This document shows positions 1 to 9,050 of a stretch of 64,000 bases of DNA, in pieces; position 1 is the stretch's first letter, and every line of letters begins with the position of its first letter. This stretch comes from JAICMB01 sp963838885. Its GTDB lineage: Bacteria; Acidobacteriota; Terriglobia; Bryobacterales; Bryobacteraceae. The notes beneath the pieces were generated by a model that was not told where the DNA came from, ran no database searches, and saw nothing but the letters and a program-made list of their open reading frames with translations. The stretch covers positions 62,001 to 126,000 of the forward strand of contig CAWITB010000015.1 of NCBI GenBank assembly GCA_963838885.1. The letters are read 5' to 3'. A program made the position numbers and the translations under genes.

Positions 1-675
1 CGCCGTGTTTCCGCCCTCCACTTTCGCTACGTCGAAGAACACTCGCGGATTCTCCACCGTGCCGTCCGCTTTGCGGTCGTACGCGAGAACATTGTGCGGC
101 TTGCTCTGCGACATATACAGCGTTTTTTGATCGGGCGATACAGTGATGCCGTTGGGCGTGTTCAGCCCTTCCACAAGAAGAACCGTCCGCTGCTTGGGAG
201 GCGGCGTAATCATGAAAATCCGCCCTCCCGCCGCCGATTGGAAGTCGGGATCCGTGAAATAGATCGTGTCGTCGGCGGCGATGCCCACGTCATTCGGCTG
301 AATGAACTGTGCGCCCCGCCAGTCATGCGTGAGCGATTCGATGAACCTGCCGGTGCGCGGATCGACGCGGTACACCGCATGGTTAATGCAGTCGGCCACG
401 ATCAGGTCGCCGTGACTGTTGATCTGCAATCCGTTCGCTTGCCCTCCAGCCGGGACGACCGCGTACATCGACACTTCACCGGCAGGGGTAATCTTGCCGA
501 TCGTGCCTTTATGCTCCAGGTTGCACGCAAACAGAGTGCCCGAAGCGTCGCAGACGGGACCCTCGGCGCTCGGGAAAGTGTTTTCCGCGGTCACCGCTTC
601 CGTGCTCAGTTCGTTTTGCGCAAGGCCGTACCGCATGCTGAGCAACAACGCGCCGCAAGCAATTCTTCGCAGCAT
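1..675 (-). CDS. SMP-30/gluconolactonase-like beta-propeller protein (3' end outside window)
   Basis: Reading the minus strand from the ATG at 673-675 gives 225 codons without a stop, running off the left edge, so the C-terminus is missing. The protein starts with a signal-peptide-like stretch (MLRRIACGALLLSMRYGLAQ) and then shows the repeated blade motifs of the SMP-30/gluconolactonase/LRE family: SAEGPV, DLIVADCINHAVYRVDP, QPNDVGIAADDTIYFTDP and TPNGITVSPDQKTLYMSQS. Family members are six-bladed propellers that hydrolyse sugar lactones or bind metal. The Asn-Asp of QPND and the Asp of YFTDP match the usual metal-site region. The export signal points to a periplasmic role. The substrate cannot be read from the sequence. 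Confidence 0.85.
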   Translation of the reverse strand, partial: MLRRIACGALLLSMRYGLAQNELSTEAVTAENTFPSAEGPVCDASGTLFACNLEHKGTIGKITPAGEVSMYAVVPAGGQANGLQINSHGDLIVADCINHAVYRVDPRTGRFIESLTHDWRGAQFIQPNDVGIAADDTIYFTDPDFQSAAGGRIFMITPPPKQRTVLLVEGLNTPNGITVSPDQKTLYMSQSKPHNVLAYDRKADGTVENPRVFFDVAKVEGGNTA

Positions 676-715
676 TCAGTCCTGGTCTGTTGAAGCGAGT
701 TTCACAACGGGCGCT

Positions 716-889
716 TCAAGCCTCATCGCCGGCTTTTCCGGACGCGACGCCGTGAGGATTCTTTCCGGGGCGCAGCGTGGCATCGCTATCCGCTTCGGAA
801 TGGACCGCCGACAAATACCATCTTCCGTCAGGCAAAACCATGATGCCCTCGTCCAAGAGCGCAAGCGCGAACGAACTGTATACATCCAT
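716..889 (-). pseudogene. C-terminal remnant of a class III aminotransferase
   Basis: On the minus strand from 889 a 57-codon stretch reads FALALLDEGIMVLPDGRW followed by YLSAVHSEADSDATL. This matches the end of pyridoxal-phosphate class III aminotransferases of the glutamate-1-semialdehyde aminomutase type, which close with a small-residue-rich helix, a GxxxxPxGRW strand and an (A/S)HxxxDID helix. An in-frame TGA sits just upstream of the stretch, and no continuation of the enzyme is visible, so about 85% of the gene is gone. It lies head-on upstream of the SMP-30 gene and is best read as a decayed leftover. Confidence 0.5.
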
Positions 890-1849
890 TGAATTGCGGC
901 GGTTCGCAACTCGTCACCGCTCCCCTCTGGCCGGGAAAGGAGGATATGCTTCTATTGAAGCCAAGTGTTTCCCCTTGAGATCTTCTTGAATCATCCTGTA
1001 TCGTACTGGCGGTTGTCAATAGAATCGAGGCCCCATAAGCCGGGACGAACGCGCCTAAACTCGAAACGCGCGGATCGAAAGACGTCACCCGTGGTGTACT
1101 TACCAGAATGATTCGATCCTCCACACGCTCATACGCGGCGCGCGGAGCAATTGTGCTTTCACCGCAAGAATCTTATTGTCGTTCCGGGTGTATAACCGCA
1201 ACTGATCAATTGGCGCACCTCAATCACCGGCCTGTTACGAGCAGCAGATTGATCCTCCTTCGCCGCAGGCTCCAGCTCGATCGGGGCCGAATGGCCCATT
1301 TTCCAGTGCCTTTTTCCTCCGCGCCTCACCCCCGGTTCGATGTAGAGGCGGCGGTGCAGCGAACTGACGAATCCGCGGACCGGGACCCGCTCCGTCGAAA
1401 ATCACCCCATTGCGGGTGCCAGTTGGCCGGTCGAAGCCGGGATCTGATAGCCGAGCCGGCGTCACGGGACCCATCGGGGAGGCTTCCGCGTAGTTTGACT
1501 AGTTCATCTCAAACCGGCTCGAGTGCCCTCGAGCAGCGGCGCATTGCCCTCCCGTAGCGGTCATGAACGAACTCCATTGCGTACCGCAGTATTCTACACC
1601 TGCACCTCTTGCCAAGGTTGCGATCAGCAAAATGTCGCAGGGCAGACCTACTTGGCATACATGGCGGTGATGCCGGCGCTGGCCATTGGCCGCGCCTCTG
1701 ACCGGCATGGGTTGGATCCTGATCCAAACGGTCGGGGCCGGGCTGTACCACGTGGCCACAATTCAGATAACCTGAGCCCTAGCACTACTGTGTTATAAAC
1801 TGGTTGACACCAAGGGATAGAGCCGGGCAGACGCTATCGTGAAGGTGAG
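890..1849. other. No supportable gene
   Basis: Only short open frames of biased composition occur here, and none has a convincing domain. On the minus strand a 98-codon frame (828-1124) begins with MEDRIILVSTPRVTSFDP, which faintly resembles the N-terminus of B12-binding radical-SAM proteins. It is too short and unsupported to call. The stretch lies between gene remnants and is probably degenerate coding DNA. Confidence 0.4.
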
Positions 1850-2230
1850 ATGAGCGTTGTCGAGGCGAAGATCCAGACGGTGGAAGACATGTATCGGCTG
1901 ATTTGGACCGCAATAGCGCAGAAGCAACCGATCAGCGCTATCTATAAAGACCTTCCGCGGCTGTTTTGCCCTCACCGGTTGGGCCGGAATCGTTTGGGCC
2001 AGCGTCGCGTGCTGTGCTATCAATACGGTGGCCAGAGTGAGAGCGGTTTGGGGCCGATGGGGTCGCCGGAGAATTGGCGTTGCGTCGTTTTCGAAAAGCT
2101 GCGTCAGGTGGAGGTGTTGAGCGGTTCGTGGAAGACTGCGCCGAATCACTCCCGGCCGGCCAGTTGTGTCGTGGACGCGGATATCGACGCCGAGGATCAG
2201 CCGGAGCGCGACCCGCAGAACGGACACTGA
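1850..2230 (+). CDS. Conserved hypothetical protein, 126 aa
   Basis: A well-composed soluble protein starting MSVVEAKIQTVEDMYRLIW. Its middle, YKDLPRLFCPHRLGRN then RVLCYQYGGQSESGL, has the look of acidobacterial WYL-like or ligand-sensing mini-proteins. A C-terminal cluster of acidic residues and histidine follows (TAPNHSRP, DADIDAEDQPE). No catalytic motif is recognised. The frame ends where the IS701-type remnant begins, and the two overlap by about 30 bases, so the last few codons may belong to the insertion. I do not know the function; the call rests on coding character and a remembered resemblance to acidobacterial hypotheticals. Confidence 0.55.
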   Translation: MSVVEAKIQTVEDMYRLIWTAIAQKQPISAIYKDLPRLFCPHRLGRNRLGQRRVLCYQYGGQSESGLGPMGSPENWRCVVFEKLRQVEVLSGSWKTAPNHSRPASCVVDADIDAEDQPERDPQNGH

Positions 2231-3250
2231 GCGATCCCGCAGATCAAGTATCGGGCCAGGACCATTCTCAATGTCGTGATGGAGCGCGGATTATGCCGCT
2301 CGGGACGAACGCGGCGAACCACGCGGCCGGAAGTCTGGCGGCGTCTGGGGCTTGATAATCCAAGATTGCCGACGCGGGCTGAGGGGGAAAAAAGATTCCG
2401 TTCGGCCACCAGGAATCCATAGGCCGCAATACATAAGCGTGGCATGATGATGAAAGCCGCGCCAGCCGCGTCCTTCATAGTGACCCAAACCGAGTTCCTG
2501 CTTCAGTTCCTGATAATCCCGTTCGATGATCCAGCGATGTTTGGCCTGGTGCACGAGTTCCACCAGGGTGGTATCAGTCGGAAGAGTGGATAGCCAGTAT
2601 TTGGTTGGTTCCGCTTCCTCCGCTGGCCATTCGATCAGCAACCATTCTTCCGGATGCGGTTCCGATCGCCAGTAGTCACGATGCGCGGGACGCACTCGCA
2701 AGGCGGCAAAACGGGACTGCAGTTTCTGCTTCACCCCTTGCCGCCAGGTCACTTTCTTCCAGGCTTCGACGGGCAGCGACAGAGCAAGTTCTTTCACCGA
2801 AACCGGCTGGTCTTAGCATCGCGCTGTAAGCAGTTTGCGGGGTCGTCCCGTGTTGCCTTTGCGTGCTGACGCCGGTTTCGGCCCTTCGCCCGGCTTCCAG
2901 ACCGTCGTGGTGCTCTGGATTCCGACGACATAGGTCATTTCCAGTTTCGTCAGTTCGGTGCGGAAGCTGGTGTCGGTTCCGTAGCCGGCATCGGCTAGCA
3001 CCACGCCCTGCGGAATGCCCCGTTCACGCGCGCGCCGGATCTGGTCGAGGGCGATCTCTGGCTTGGTCTGAAACTGGATCGAATCCGGCACTCCGGTCTT
3101 CTTCCGCCTCTTGCGGTCCTTCGATCCAAGACTGCGGCAGGTATAGGCGGTAAGGCCACCGGCATACTCGCCTTTTCCGTAGTCACCGAAAGGCTGACCG
3201 CTACCCGGCAGTTATCCTGTTTGCCAACTTGACCGCAATACTGTTTGGAG
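2197..3250 (-). pseudogene. IS701-family transposase, frameshifted and 5'-truncated
   Basis: Four minus-strand pieces in shifting frames together give the body of a DDE transposase of the IS701 type. In order they are: KQYCGQVGKQDNCRVAVSLS (near 3240-3165); a piece with VVLADAGYGTDTSFR and YVVGIQSTTTVWKPGEGP (3091-2813); a piece with KHRWIIERDYQELKQELGLG (2797-2450), the conserved C-terminal E region; and the tail LCIAAYGFLVAERNLFSPSA (to 2197). At least three frame changes separate them. The first ~100 residues expected for the family are absent, because the IS5-type element begins exactly where the reading stops. The copy cannot be functional. Confidence 0.85.
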
Positions 3251-4518
3251 CGTCTACTCTTGCGATGCGCGGTCAAGATATTTCACAAGACGTCATGTTC
3301 AGCTATGGAAGGCTCGAGGAGCGAATCCCGCCGGCCCATCCCTTACGCTCGATACGGGAAACGGTGGACGAAGCGTTGCGCGGCTTATCGGGCAAGTTCG
3401 CGGAATTGTACGATCCGCTGGGTCGCCCCTCGATTGCGCCGGAGAAGTTATTACGGGCGTTGCTGCTGATGGTTCTTTACAGCATCCGCAGCGAACGGCG
3501 GCTGATGGAGGAGCTGAACTATAACCTGCTGTATCGCTGGTTCGTGGGATTGGGGATGGAAGAAGCAGTGTGGGACGCGACGACGTTTTCGAAGAATCGG
3601 GAGCGGTTCATCGATGGCGACGTCGCGCGAGGATTCTTCGACCAAGTATTGACGAAGGCGCGGGAAAAGGGACTGATGAGCGAGGACCACTTCAGCGTGG
3701 ACGGCACCTTGGTCGAGGCCTGGGCCAGTCTGAAAAGCTTTCAGAAGAAGAATGATTCCGCGCCGAAGCCGCCGGTGGACGATGCCGGGAATTCGACGGT
3801 GGATTTTCGCGGCGAGAAGCGCAGCAACGACACGCACGCATCGAAAACCGATCCCGACGCCCGGCTGGCGCGCAAAAGCAAAGGGCAGGAATCAAAAATG
3901 GCGTACTGCGGCAATGCTCTGATCGAGAACCGCAACGGGCTGGTGGCGGATGTGGAGTTGTTGCAAGCCAATGGAACCGCCGAGCGGGATGCGGCGCTGC
4001 TGATGGCCGAGCGCATCGACGGCGATCACCGGGTCACGATGGCCGCCGACAAGGGTTACGACACCAAAGACTTTGTCGGCCAGCTGCGTCAAATGAATGT
4101 GACTCCGCATGTGGCGCAGAACATTAGCGGCAATCGCGGCAGCTCCATTGACGGCCGGACAACAAGTCGCGACGGCTATAAGGTTAGCCAACGCCGCCGC
4201 AAACTGGTCGAAGAGGTTTTCGGCTGGATGAAGACCGTCGGGGGCCAGCGCAAGACAAGGTATCGCGGACTCTGGCGCGTGAGTTGGATTTTCACCTTTG
4301 CGGCTGCGGCCTACAATCTGGTGCGGATGCGCACTCTGACGGCGTCGTCGTCGGAAGCCGCGATCCCATAAGGAGAAGTGTGTCCAAACGCCGGAAATAA
4401 GGAGTTTGGATCCACTTTGAAACTGATTGAAAGCCGACCATTTATACCTTTAACGCGGCGACCCATCAACTTTACGGCCCGGAGCCAGCGCAGGGGATCC
4501 TTTTTCAGCATCCTGCTA
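3245..4518 (+). mobile_element. IS5/IS1182-like element, left end missing
   Basis: The transposase gene starts about 20 bases after the last IS701-derived codon, leaving no room for a left terminal repeat. On the right, 130 bases after the stop codon, the sequence TTTTTCAGCATCCTGCTAG (about 4501-4519) looks like the right terminal repeat of many elements of this group. No matching inverted copy is present near 3245. I infer insertion into, or recombination with, the IS701-type element followed by loss of the left end. Boundaries are approximate. Confidence 0.5.
3265..4371 (+). CDS. IS5/IS1182-like transposase
   Basis: A 368-residue DDE transposase with all family landmarks. The N-terminal domain has RLEERIPPAHPLRSIRETVD and YDPLGRPSIAPEKLLRALLL. 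The first catalytic Asp lies in HFSVDGTLVEAWAS, the second in VTMAADKGYDTKDFV, and the Glu region is RKLVEEVFGWMKTVGGQRK. An in-frame ATG at 3229 lies in IS701-derived sequence, so the ATG at 3265 (MRGQDISQDVMFSYGRLEER) is preferred. The frame is intact, so the enzyme may still be made, but the element appears to lack its left end. Confidence 0.9.
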   Translation: MRGQDISQDVMFSYGRLEERIPPAHPLRSIRETVDEALRGLSGKFAELYDPLGRPSIAPEKLLRALLLMVLYSIRSERRLMEELNYNLLYRWFVGLGMEEAVWDATTFSKNRERFIDGDVARGFFDQVLTKAREKGLMSEDHFSVDGTLVEAWASLKSFQKKNDSAPKPPVDDAGNSTVDFRGEKRSNDTHASKTDPDARLARKSKGQESKMAYCGNALIENRNGLVADVELLQANGTAERDAALLMAERIDGDHRVTMAADKGYDTKDFVGQLRQMNVTPHVAQNISGNRGSSIDGRTTSRDGYKVSQRRRKLVEEVFGWMKTVGGQRKTRYRGLWRVSWIFTFAAAAYNLVRMRTLTASSSEAAIP

Positions 4519-4568
4519 GAATTCGGCCAAAACAGGATGCTGGTTAAATGTTTTTAAAGGAGGCAACG

Positions 4569-4975
4569 GTGAAGAAAGCACGTTTTACCGCAGAGCAGGT
4601 AATCGGTGCAGTGCAGCAAATGGCCCGACTGCCGCGGACGTGGCGCGCGAGATGGGCGTGAGCAAGCACACACGCCTGCCACCAGAGGTACGGGGCATGA
4701 ACAGTGATGATGCCAAGCACCTGAATCATTTAAGGAGGAGAATCGCAGACTGAAGGTCGCCGTGGCGGACTTTTGACCTGGATCGCGAGGTGCTGGAGGC
4801 GCTGATCGAAAAAACGGATGGATATCGTAAGCCGGCGCCAGGACGTGGCGTTTGCGATGCGAAGTTCCCGACGAGCCAGCGCAGAGCTTGCGAGCCGATG
4901 CAAATCGACCGAAGCAGGTACCGGAAAACATTGTGCGCGGCGTGCGGAATCCACAGCGCAGTCCCGGATTCAGAG
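4569..4975 (+). pseudogene. IS3-family (IS407-like) orfA/orfB debris
   Basis: From a GTG at 4569 preceded by AGGAGG, the reading VKKARFTAEQVIGAVQQMA followed (after frame changes) by ADVAREMGVSKHT, GGMNSDDAKHL and VAVADLTLDREVLEAL is the classic OrfA of IS407-group elements. At 4818 the start of OrfB follows (MDIVSRRQDVAFAM, then in another frame QRRACEPMQIDRSRYR). The catalytic DDE domain is absent, and several small deletions break both frames. A short inverted repeat (CAGCATCCTG near 4507, CAGGATGCTG near 4534) lies just upstream. Confidence 0.75.
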
Positions 4976-5093
4976 TAAGTTGCGACGCGACACGAAGTGT
5001 TTCAGGCGAGTGTTTCTGCTGTCGCTTCGCTTCGTCGTATTCTCTAAGAAATGGCGATTTCGCAATGGAACTTTGTGGTAGCATCATCTCGGC

Positions 5094-6047
5094 ATGAGAT
5101 GGAGAGCGATGCCGCCGTTTCGAAGATGGCCGCGTGAACCGCGCAATCCCATTTGGGCGCTGGCCCTCCTTCCTGGTCTGTACTGGAACGGCGGTGTCGA
5201 CAGCGCCCAAGAACTGCGGAGCGCAGGCATACAACAGCTCTATGTTGCGCCGCCAAGCGCAGACGCATGGAACAAACAGGGCTTGTCGGCCAAACCGCTC
5301 AGTGACGAAGCACTACGCGAACGAATCAAGCTAAAGAATCCCGGCATCGACCTTCAAGTGGCAGTCGCCTCGGCTACCCGGGCCCCCTGGGTCAATGCAA
5401 ACGGCTGGAGAATGCGCAGGGATTCCGGGCGGGACTTCTGGTATGACCTGCTTGCCGGCGCAGCGCCGCTCGCCGCCGCCGAAGCATATGCCTACGGAGC
5501 GAAGGCGGTCCTGAAAATCGATCACTCCGATGTCGAAGCATACGGCCGCATGCTCCAGTTTCTCGGGTCCATTCCTGAGCGGACCTTCCCAGATGTGGCC
5601 GATTTCGCATTTATTGATGACGGTTCCCCGTCCTCAGGGGAACTCCTGAATCTGCTCTCGCGCCGCAACCTCCTCTACAAAATCGTGCGCGCGCCCGATC
5701 CGCACCTGCGCCTCAACGTCGCCCCGAAAGCCGAAGATCCGTACGTTTTTGCGGAAGAGGTCCGCGATCGACTGACTGACGATGCGCGCAGCTTGCGAGT
5801 CTACGGAGCGGAAGTCGTTCTATGCCGCTTCACCGCCAACGAATCCGGAGCCCGCCTGCACCTGCTGAACTACGGCCGCAACAAACTCGGCGCCCTTCGC
5901 CTTCGCCTCCGAGGTCAGTACGCACGCGGCGAGCTTCTCGCGACCGGATCTGCCAAGAAGCTGGAAGACTACAGAGTATCGAAGGGCTTCACCGAGTTTT
6001 CAGTCCCCGAACTCGTTGTCTACGCAGTCGTCGATTTGACGCCCTGA
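5094..6047 (+). CDS. Hypothetical protein, 317 aa
   Basis: An intact frame starting just after the IS3 debris. The start of the protein is rich in Arg/Pro and then reads IWALALLPGLYWNGGVDSAQ, possibly a poor signal anchor. The body alternates strands and helices like a TIM-barrel or glycosidase-like fold (QELRSAGIQQLYVAPP, VADFAFIDDGSPSSGELLNL). The last ~80 residues form a beta domain (VVLCRFTANESGARLHLLNYG to VPELVVYAVVDL) similar to the C-terminal sandwich of glycoside-hydrolase-like proteins. I cannot name a family. The true N-terminus could have been altered by the adjacent insertion. Confidence 0.6.
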   Translation: MRWRAMPPFRRWPREPRNPIWALALLPGLYWNGGVDSAQELRSAGIQQLYVAPPSADAWNKQGLSAKPLSDEALRERIKLKNPGIDLQVAVASATRAPWVNANGWRMRRDSGRDFWYDLLAGAAPLAAAEAYAYGAKAVLKIDHSDVEAYGRMLQFLGSIPERTFPDVADFAFIDDGSPSSGELLNLLSRRNLLYKIVRAPDPHLRLNVAPKAEDPYVFAEEVRDRLTDDARSLRVYGAEVVLCRFTANESGARLHLLNYGRNKLGALRLRLRGQYARGELLATGSAKKLEDYRVSKGFTEFSVPELVVYAVVDLTP

Positions 6048-6066
6048 TTCCACCGCACAGCGTTCT

Positions 6067-6315
6067 ATGCGCAATCTCGCCGCACCCCTGACGCTTGGTC
6101 TTATGTGCCTCATCTGTTTCGCTCACCCGCTGCAAATATCCGAGCCGGCGAAAGAGCTTCATAAGAATGCGTTCGCCTTCGACGCACACTTCCACTTGTT
6201 TAATTGCCAGCCGTACAACGGTCGGCAACATCAGTGCTCGCCTCCAGAACGGTCAAGTCGATCTGGTCCGCGTGCGCGAGGGCGGCCTCGATGAAGCCCG
6301 CCGGCAATGTCCGTG
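6067..6315 (+). pseudogene. N-terminal remnant of a membrane dipeptidase (peptidase M19)
   Basis: The reading starts with a signal peptide (MRNLAAPLTLGLMCLICFAH) and continues with KNAFAFDAHFHLFN, carrying the DxHxH-like metal motif at the start of M19 renal-dipeptidase-like enzymes. After a one-base shift it resumes in the next frame as GNISARLQNGQVDLVRVREGGLDE, matching the conserved segment that follows in this family. Nothing further of the ~370-residue enzyme is found. It sits directly downstream of the 5094 gene. Confidence 0.65.
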
Positions 6316-6516
6316 CTGACCGTATTCCAGTCTTGTTCGTGGATCGTGAATTCCTCCAACGCGGTCGGCGCGGGATTGAACGAGTTCGACTCATGGCATG
6401 GCTGCCAATCACAATCACTGCTTATTTCCCGGCTTCACGCCGCCCAATTTAACGGTTTCATTAGCAAATGTCCGGTTTCCAATCTAATTTTCCAAACCGC
6501 GATGCGTCCGCGTCGG

Positions 6517-7440
6517 TCAGCGTATTTGCAAGGTTTGCGCCAGTTCCTTGCCCGCCACCAGGTCCGTCACGCGAAGTTGCCAAGCGCCCGGCACATCGTT
6601 GATCGCCGGCCGAAATGGCAGAACGTATGCCGCGCCGCCGTGCGCGTTCGAAGCAGGAACAACGGTCGCGGCGAACCGGTCGAATTCCGATTTGCGTCCG
6701 GAAGAATCCGTGATCTCGATCTGGATCGGCATCGAGCCCTCGAAAGCTTTCCCCGAGGAACCCAGTACGCGAATCTGAATCGGACACGCCTCGCCGCGGC
6801 GGCATTCGGCCGCGTGCTTCGCATCCACACCGGCCACCGCTTCAGGAAGCACTGCGAGCAGCTTGCCGCGCGACGGCGGCAGAGTGGCCTGGAATTCGGC
6901 CATGCCGTTGCGGACCTCATACGTCACCGGCTTGCGCGCGATCGCATCGTAAATTGGAGGCTTTCCCGTAACCGGTATCCGCAGCTTCGCGGTCTGCCGC
7001 ACGCCCGTGTCGAACTCCAGCTTCCATTCGGCGAATCGTCCGCCGTACTTTCGATCGTCATTCACCGCGAACACATAGCGGATTGGCCCGCTCTCGATTG
7101 TGTTCACGATCACGCGCTGGCTATCAGGCTCCAGGACCTTTGCGCTCAGCGTGGCGCTTCGTCACCGACCACGAAAAGAAGAAACCCTCGCGCCGTGCAC
7201 CGGAGGGCTCATCGTAAGGTTGGTCGCGTAAGGCTCGCCCGAAATACACTCCATGATACGCCGCGTAATGGCGACGGCCCTCCTGGTTTCGGCTCCCCCG
7301 CCATCCTTCGGACCGGCTATTGCCTTGACCGTCCCCCCGAAAAACAGACCTTGTCCCTGGGAGCTCCTTTCCGCGTGCCCCGAGAGAACGGGCAGACCCT
7401 TGAAATACGTCGCTTCACCTGGCTCGCAAACGGAGTAAGG
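6517..7440 (-). pseudogene. C-terminal part of an unrecognised secreted/beta-rich protein
   Basis: The minus-strand reading 7113-6517 gives 198 residues of good coding character: VYTIESGPIRYVFAVNDDR-like strands, KPVTYEVRNGMAEFQATLPPSRG, and FAATVVPASNAHGGAAYVLP. It resembles Ig-like or NEW3-type beta domains at the end of large secreted proteins. The same frame continues upstream past a single in-frame TGA (near 7165) into GEPYATNLTMSPPVHGAR and CEPGEATYFKGLPVLSGHAE (to about 7440), so the gene was longer and is interrupted by a nonsense codon and lacks its 5' end. I do not recognise the family. Confidence 0.4.
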
Positions 7441-7623
7441 TGAGGTATGGAGTTTGCAAGGCCGCTTGATCTGAAGAGCGAGGGAGACGAAACCACGTAT
7501 GAGACTGCGATCCAGTTCGGGTTATCCCAGGAGTCACAACGCAACGACAGTTTTGAGACTGTGGAAATCAGTCGCGTTTACCGTCCAACCTTGGACTCCG
7601 GCGGCCCGTCTATTCTCTTTGCG

Positions 7624-8148
7624 TCATTTCGGCTGCGGCTTCTTCCTTAAGTCTTCAGCGCCGTCCAGGTGCCTCTGAAGCGTGGGCAGCGCCTGACTTG
7701 CATATGACTTCACGTCCACATTTTGTGCGTCCGTCGCTTCTTTCTTGTATACAGAAACAGCCTTGGTGTGCCCGGTGATCATTTCCTGGATGTAATGATG
7801 GTCGAATGCGGCCCCCTTTAACGAATTGAACGGCATAATCATCTTGTCATGCGCTGCATCCAGTCCCTTTGGAACGACCAAACCAGCCTTGCCGGCGAGG
7901 TCGCCGAGTTGTTTGTAGTCGTTGGTGTGATCCGTAACCAGCATCTGGGCGTATTCCTTTATATCTTGCCTGGAAGACTGATCAGCCGCCATCTGTCCCA
8001 GGTGGGCCTCCAACATGTCGGTCTGCGCGGCAAAATCGACAAACTCCTGATCCGTCATGGCCGCCGCACCTTTTGCCGCTCTCTTTTGCGCCAGCGCGGG
8101 AAGGCAGCAAATACCAACACAACACACGACCGCAAGCATGTTTTTCAT
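7624..8148 (-). CDS. DUF4142 family secreted protein
   Basis: A 174-residue protein with a clear signal peptide (MKNMLAVVCCVGICCLPALAQ). A four-helix, ferritin-like DUF4142 domain follows: DQEFVDFAAQTDMLEAHLGQ, DIKEYAQMLVTDHTNDYKQL, FDHHYIQEMITGHTKAVSVY and SYASQALPTLQRHLDGAEDL. The conserved His residues of the two central helices (DHTNDY, HHYIQEMITGHT) are present. Family members are periplasmic or exported and often stress-linked; the biochemical role is unknown. GGGAGGAG lies about 12 bases before the ATG. The gene looks intact in an otherwise decayed neighbourhood. Confidence 0.88.
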   Translation of the reverse strand: MKNMLAVVCCVGICCLPALAQKRAAKGAAAMTDQEFVDFAAQTDMLEAHLGQMAADQSSRQDIKEYAQMLVTDHTNDYKQLGDLAGKAGLVVPKGLDAAHDKMIMPFNSLKGAAFDHHYIQEMITGHTKAVSVYKKEATDAQNVDVKSYASQALPTLQRHLDGAEDLRKKPQPK

Positions 8149-8216
8149 GTTCGTCTTCTCCTCCCAATAGAGTTACACAAACTCAATTTTATTGGGTTAG
8201 CCCCCATCTGTTTGCG

Positions 8217-8542
8217 TCATCGAAAGCATACCTGCCCCGTATAGCGGAACACCGTCATTCCGGGCGGGTCTACAGCGGGGTCGAGCTGCAGGGCGCCGAA
8301 ACCCGTCAGCGTGCCTGTCGCGCCGGCGAACTTGCCCGTTCCGCCGGTGATCCTGAGCGGCTGTACGACCAGGCCGAGCACCGTTGCAGTCACCGGAGCG
8401 GCGTATACGTTCACCTCGTCAAAATTGATGGTGTCCCCCTCGGCCGTGACAATGTGATGCTGCACGAGGAAGTTACCGGGCAACGATGCGGGAGCTTGCA
8501 AGACCTGTGCGCTGACGGCGCCGCGCGGGATACTGTGGCCAT
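8217..8542 (-). pseudogene. Small barrel-like secreted protein remnant, frameshifted
   Basis: A strong ribosome site (AGGAGG, seven bases before the ATG at 8542) starts MATVSRAAPSA. The coherent reading then resumes one frame over as QVLQAPASLPGNFLVQHHIV and continues DTINFDEVNVYAAPVTATVL, LRITGGTGKFAGATGTLTGF and FRYTGQVCFR. The GTGKFAGATG element resembles that of allene-oxide-cyclase/dirigent-type barrels in bacterial secreted proteins. A one-base shift near 8505 breaks the frame. No signal peptide is left, so the 5' end may also be lost. Confidence 0.45.
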
Positions 8543-8738
8543 AACCTTACCTCCTGTAATTTGCCCGTTGTCCGCACCGTGTCGGGCAGGAAGTGAGGTT
8601 GAATCGTTGAGGAAAGAGATGGCCGGTGGGCTGAGCCCATTTCCGCGGACGGGGTGCCTCCGGTAAGCATAAGCGTATTGTGAACTAACTGCGGCGTTCA
8701 AATCAACTCAGGCCTTCCGGCGAGATATGCACTGAAAG

Positions 8739-8870
8739 ATGCAGGAGTTCACAGTGGGCGTGGGCGCGGTTGGGTTCCTTGCCCTACCCGTGATGACGGC
8801 AGGAGCGGCTTACGATCTCGCGCAAACGCTGGGGTTGAGGCATAGCCTGCATGCCCGACCTGACTTCCCT
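8739..8870 (+). pseudogene. Fragment of an Nramp-type metal-ion transporter
   Basis: The reading VGAVGFLALPVMTAGAAYDL followed by AQTLGLRHSLHARP matches a conserved C-terminal transmembrane segment of Nramp (Mn2+/Fe2+:H+) transporters, where the motif LPVxTxGAAYDLAQ is characteristic. Only about 45 codons are left before the composition changes. No other part of the transporter lies nearby. Confidence 0.6.
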
Positions 8871-9050
8871 ACTGGATCTCTGGGGCGAGCCCGCGTTCCA
8901 TTTGTAGCTGACCTCGAAGCTCAGCCGCCTTTCGGTAGTACACCTCGGTAGAAGATGCGCGTCTCAAGCCTGGTCCTGCAGCACCGCTCCGGCTGTCCGG
9001 TATAGCTTCTGGCCAAGTGTCAAGCCGCAATTGCGATAATTTGGGAGGTA

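Noticed and set aside
828..1124. 98-codon minus-strand frame starting like a B12-binding radical-SAM protein
   Set aside because: Only about 35 residues resemble the family; the rest has no domain and overlaps the aminotransferase relic in another frame.
4506..4545. Inverted repeat CAGCATCCTG / CAGGATGCTG as a transcription terminator
   Set aside because: No T-run follows the second arm in a useful position, and the first arm belongs to the IS5-type right end.
6307..7443. Long plus-strand open frame of 378 codons
   Set aside because: Arg/His-rich composition and no domain; it is the antisense shadow of the better-composed minus-strand reading at 6517-7440.
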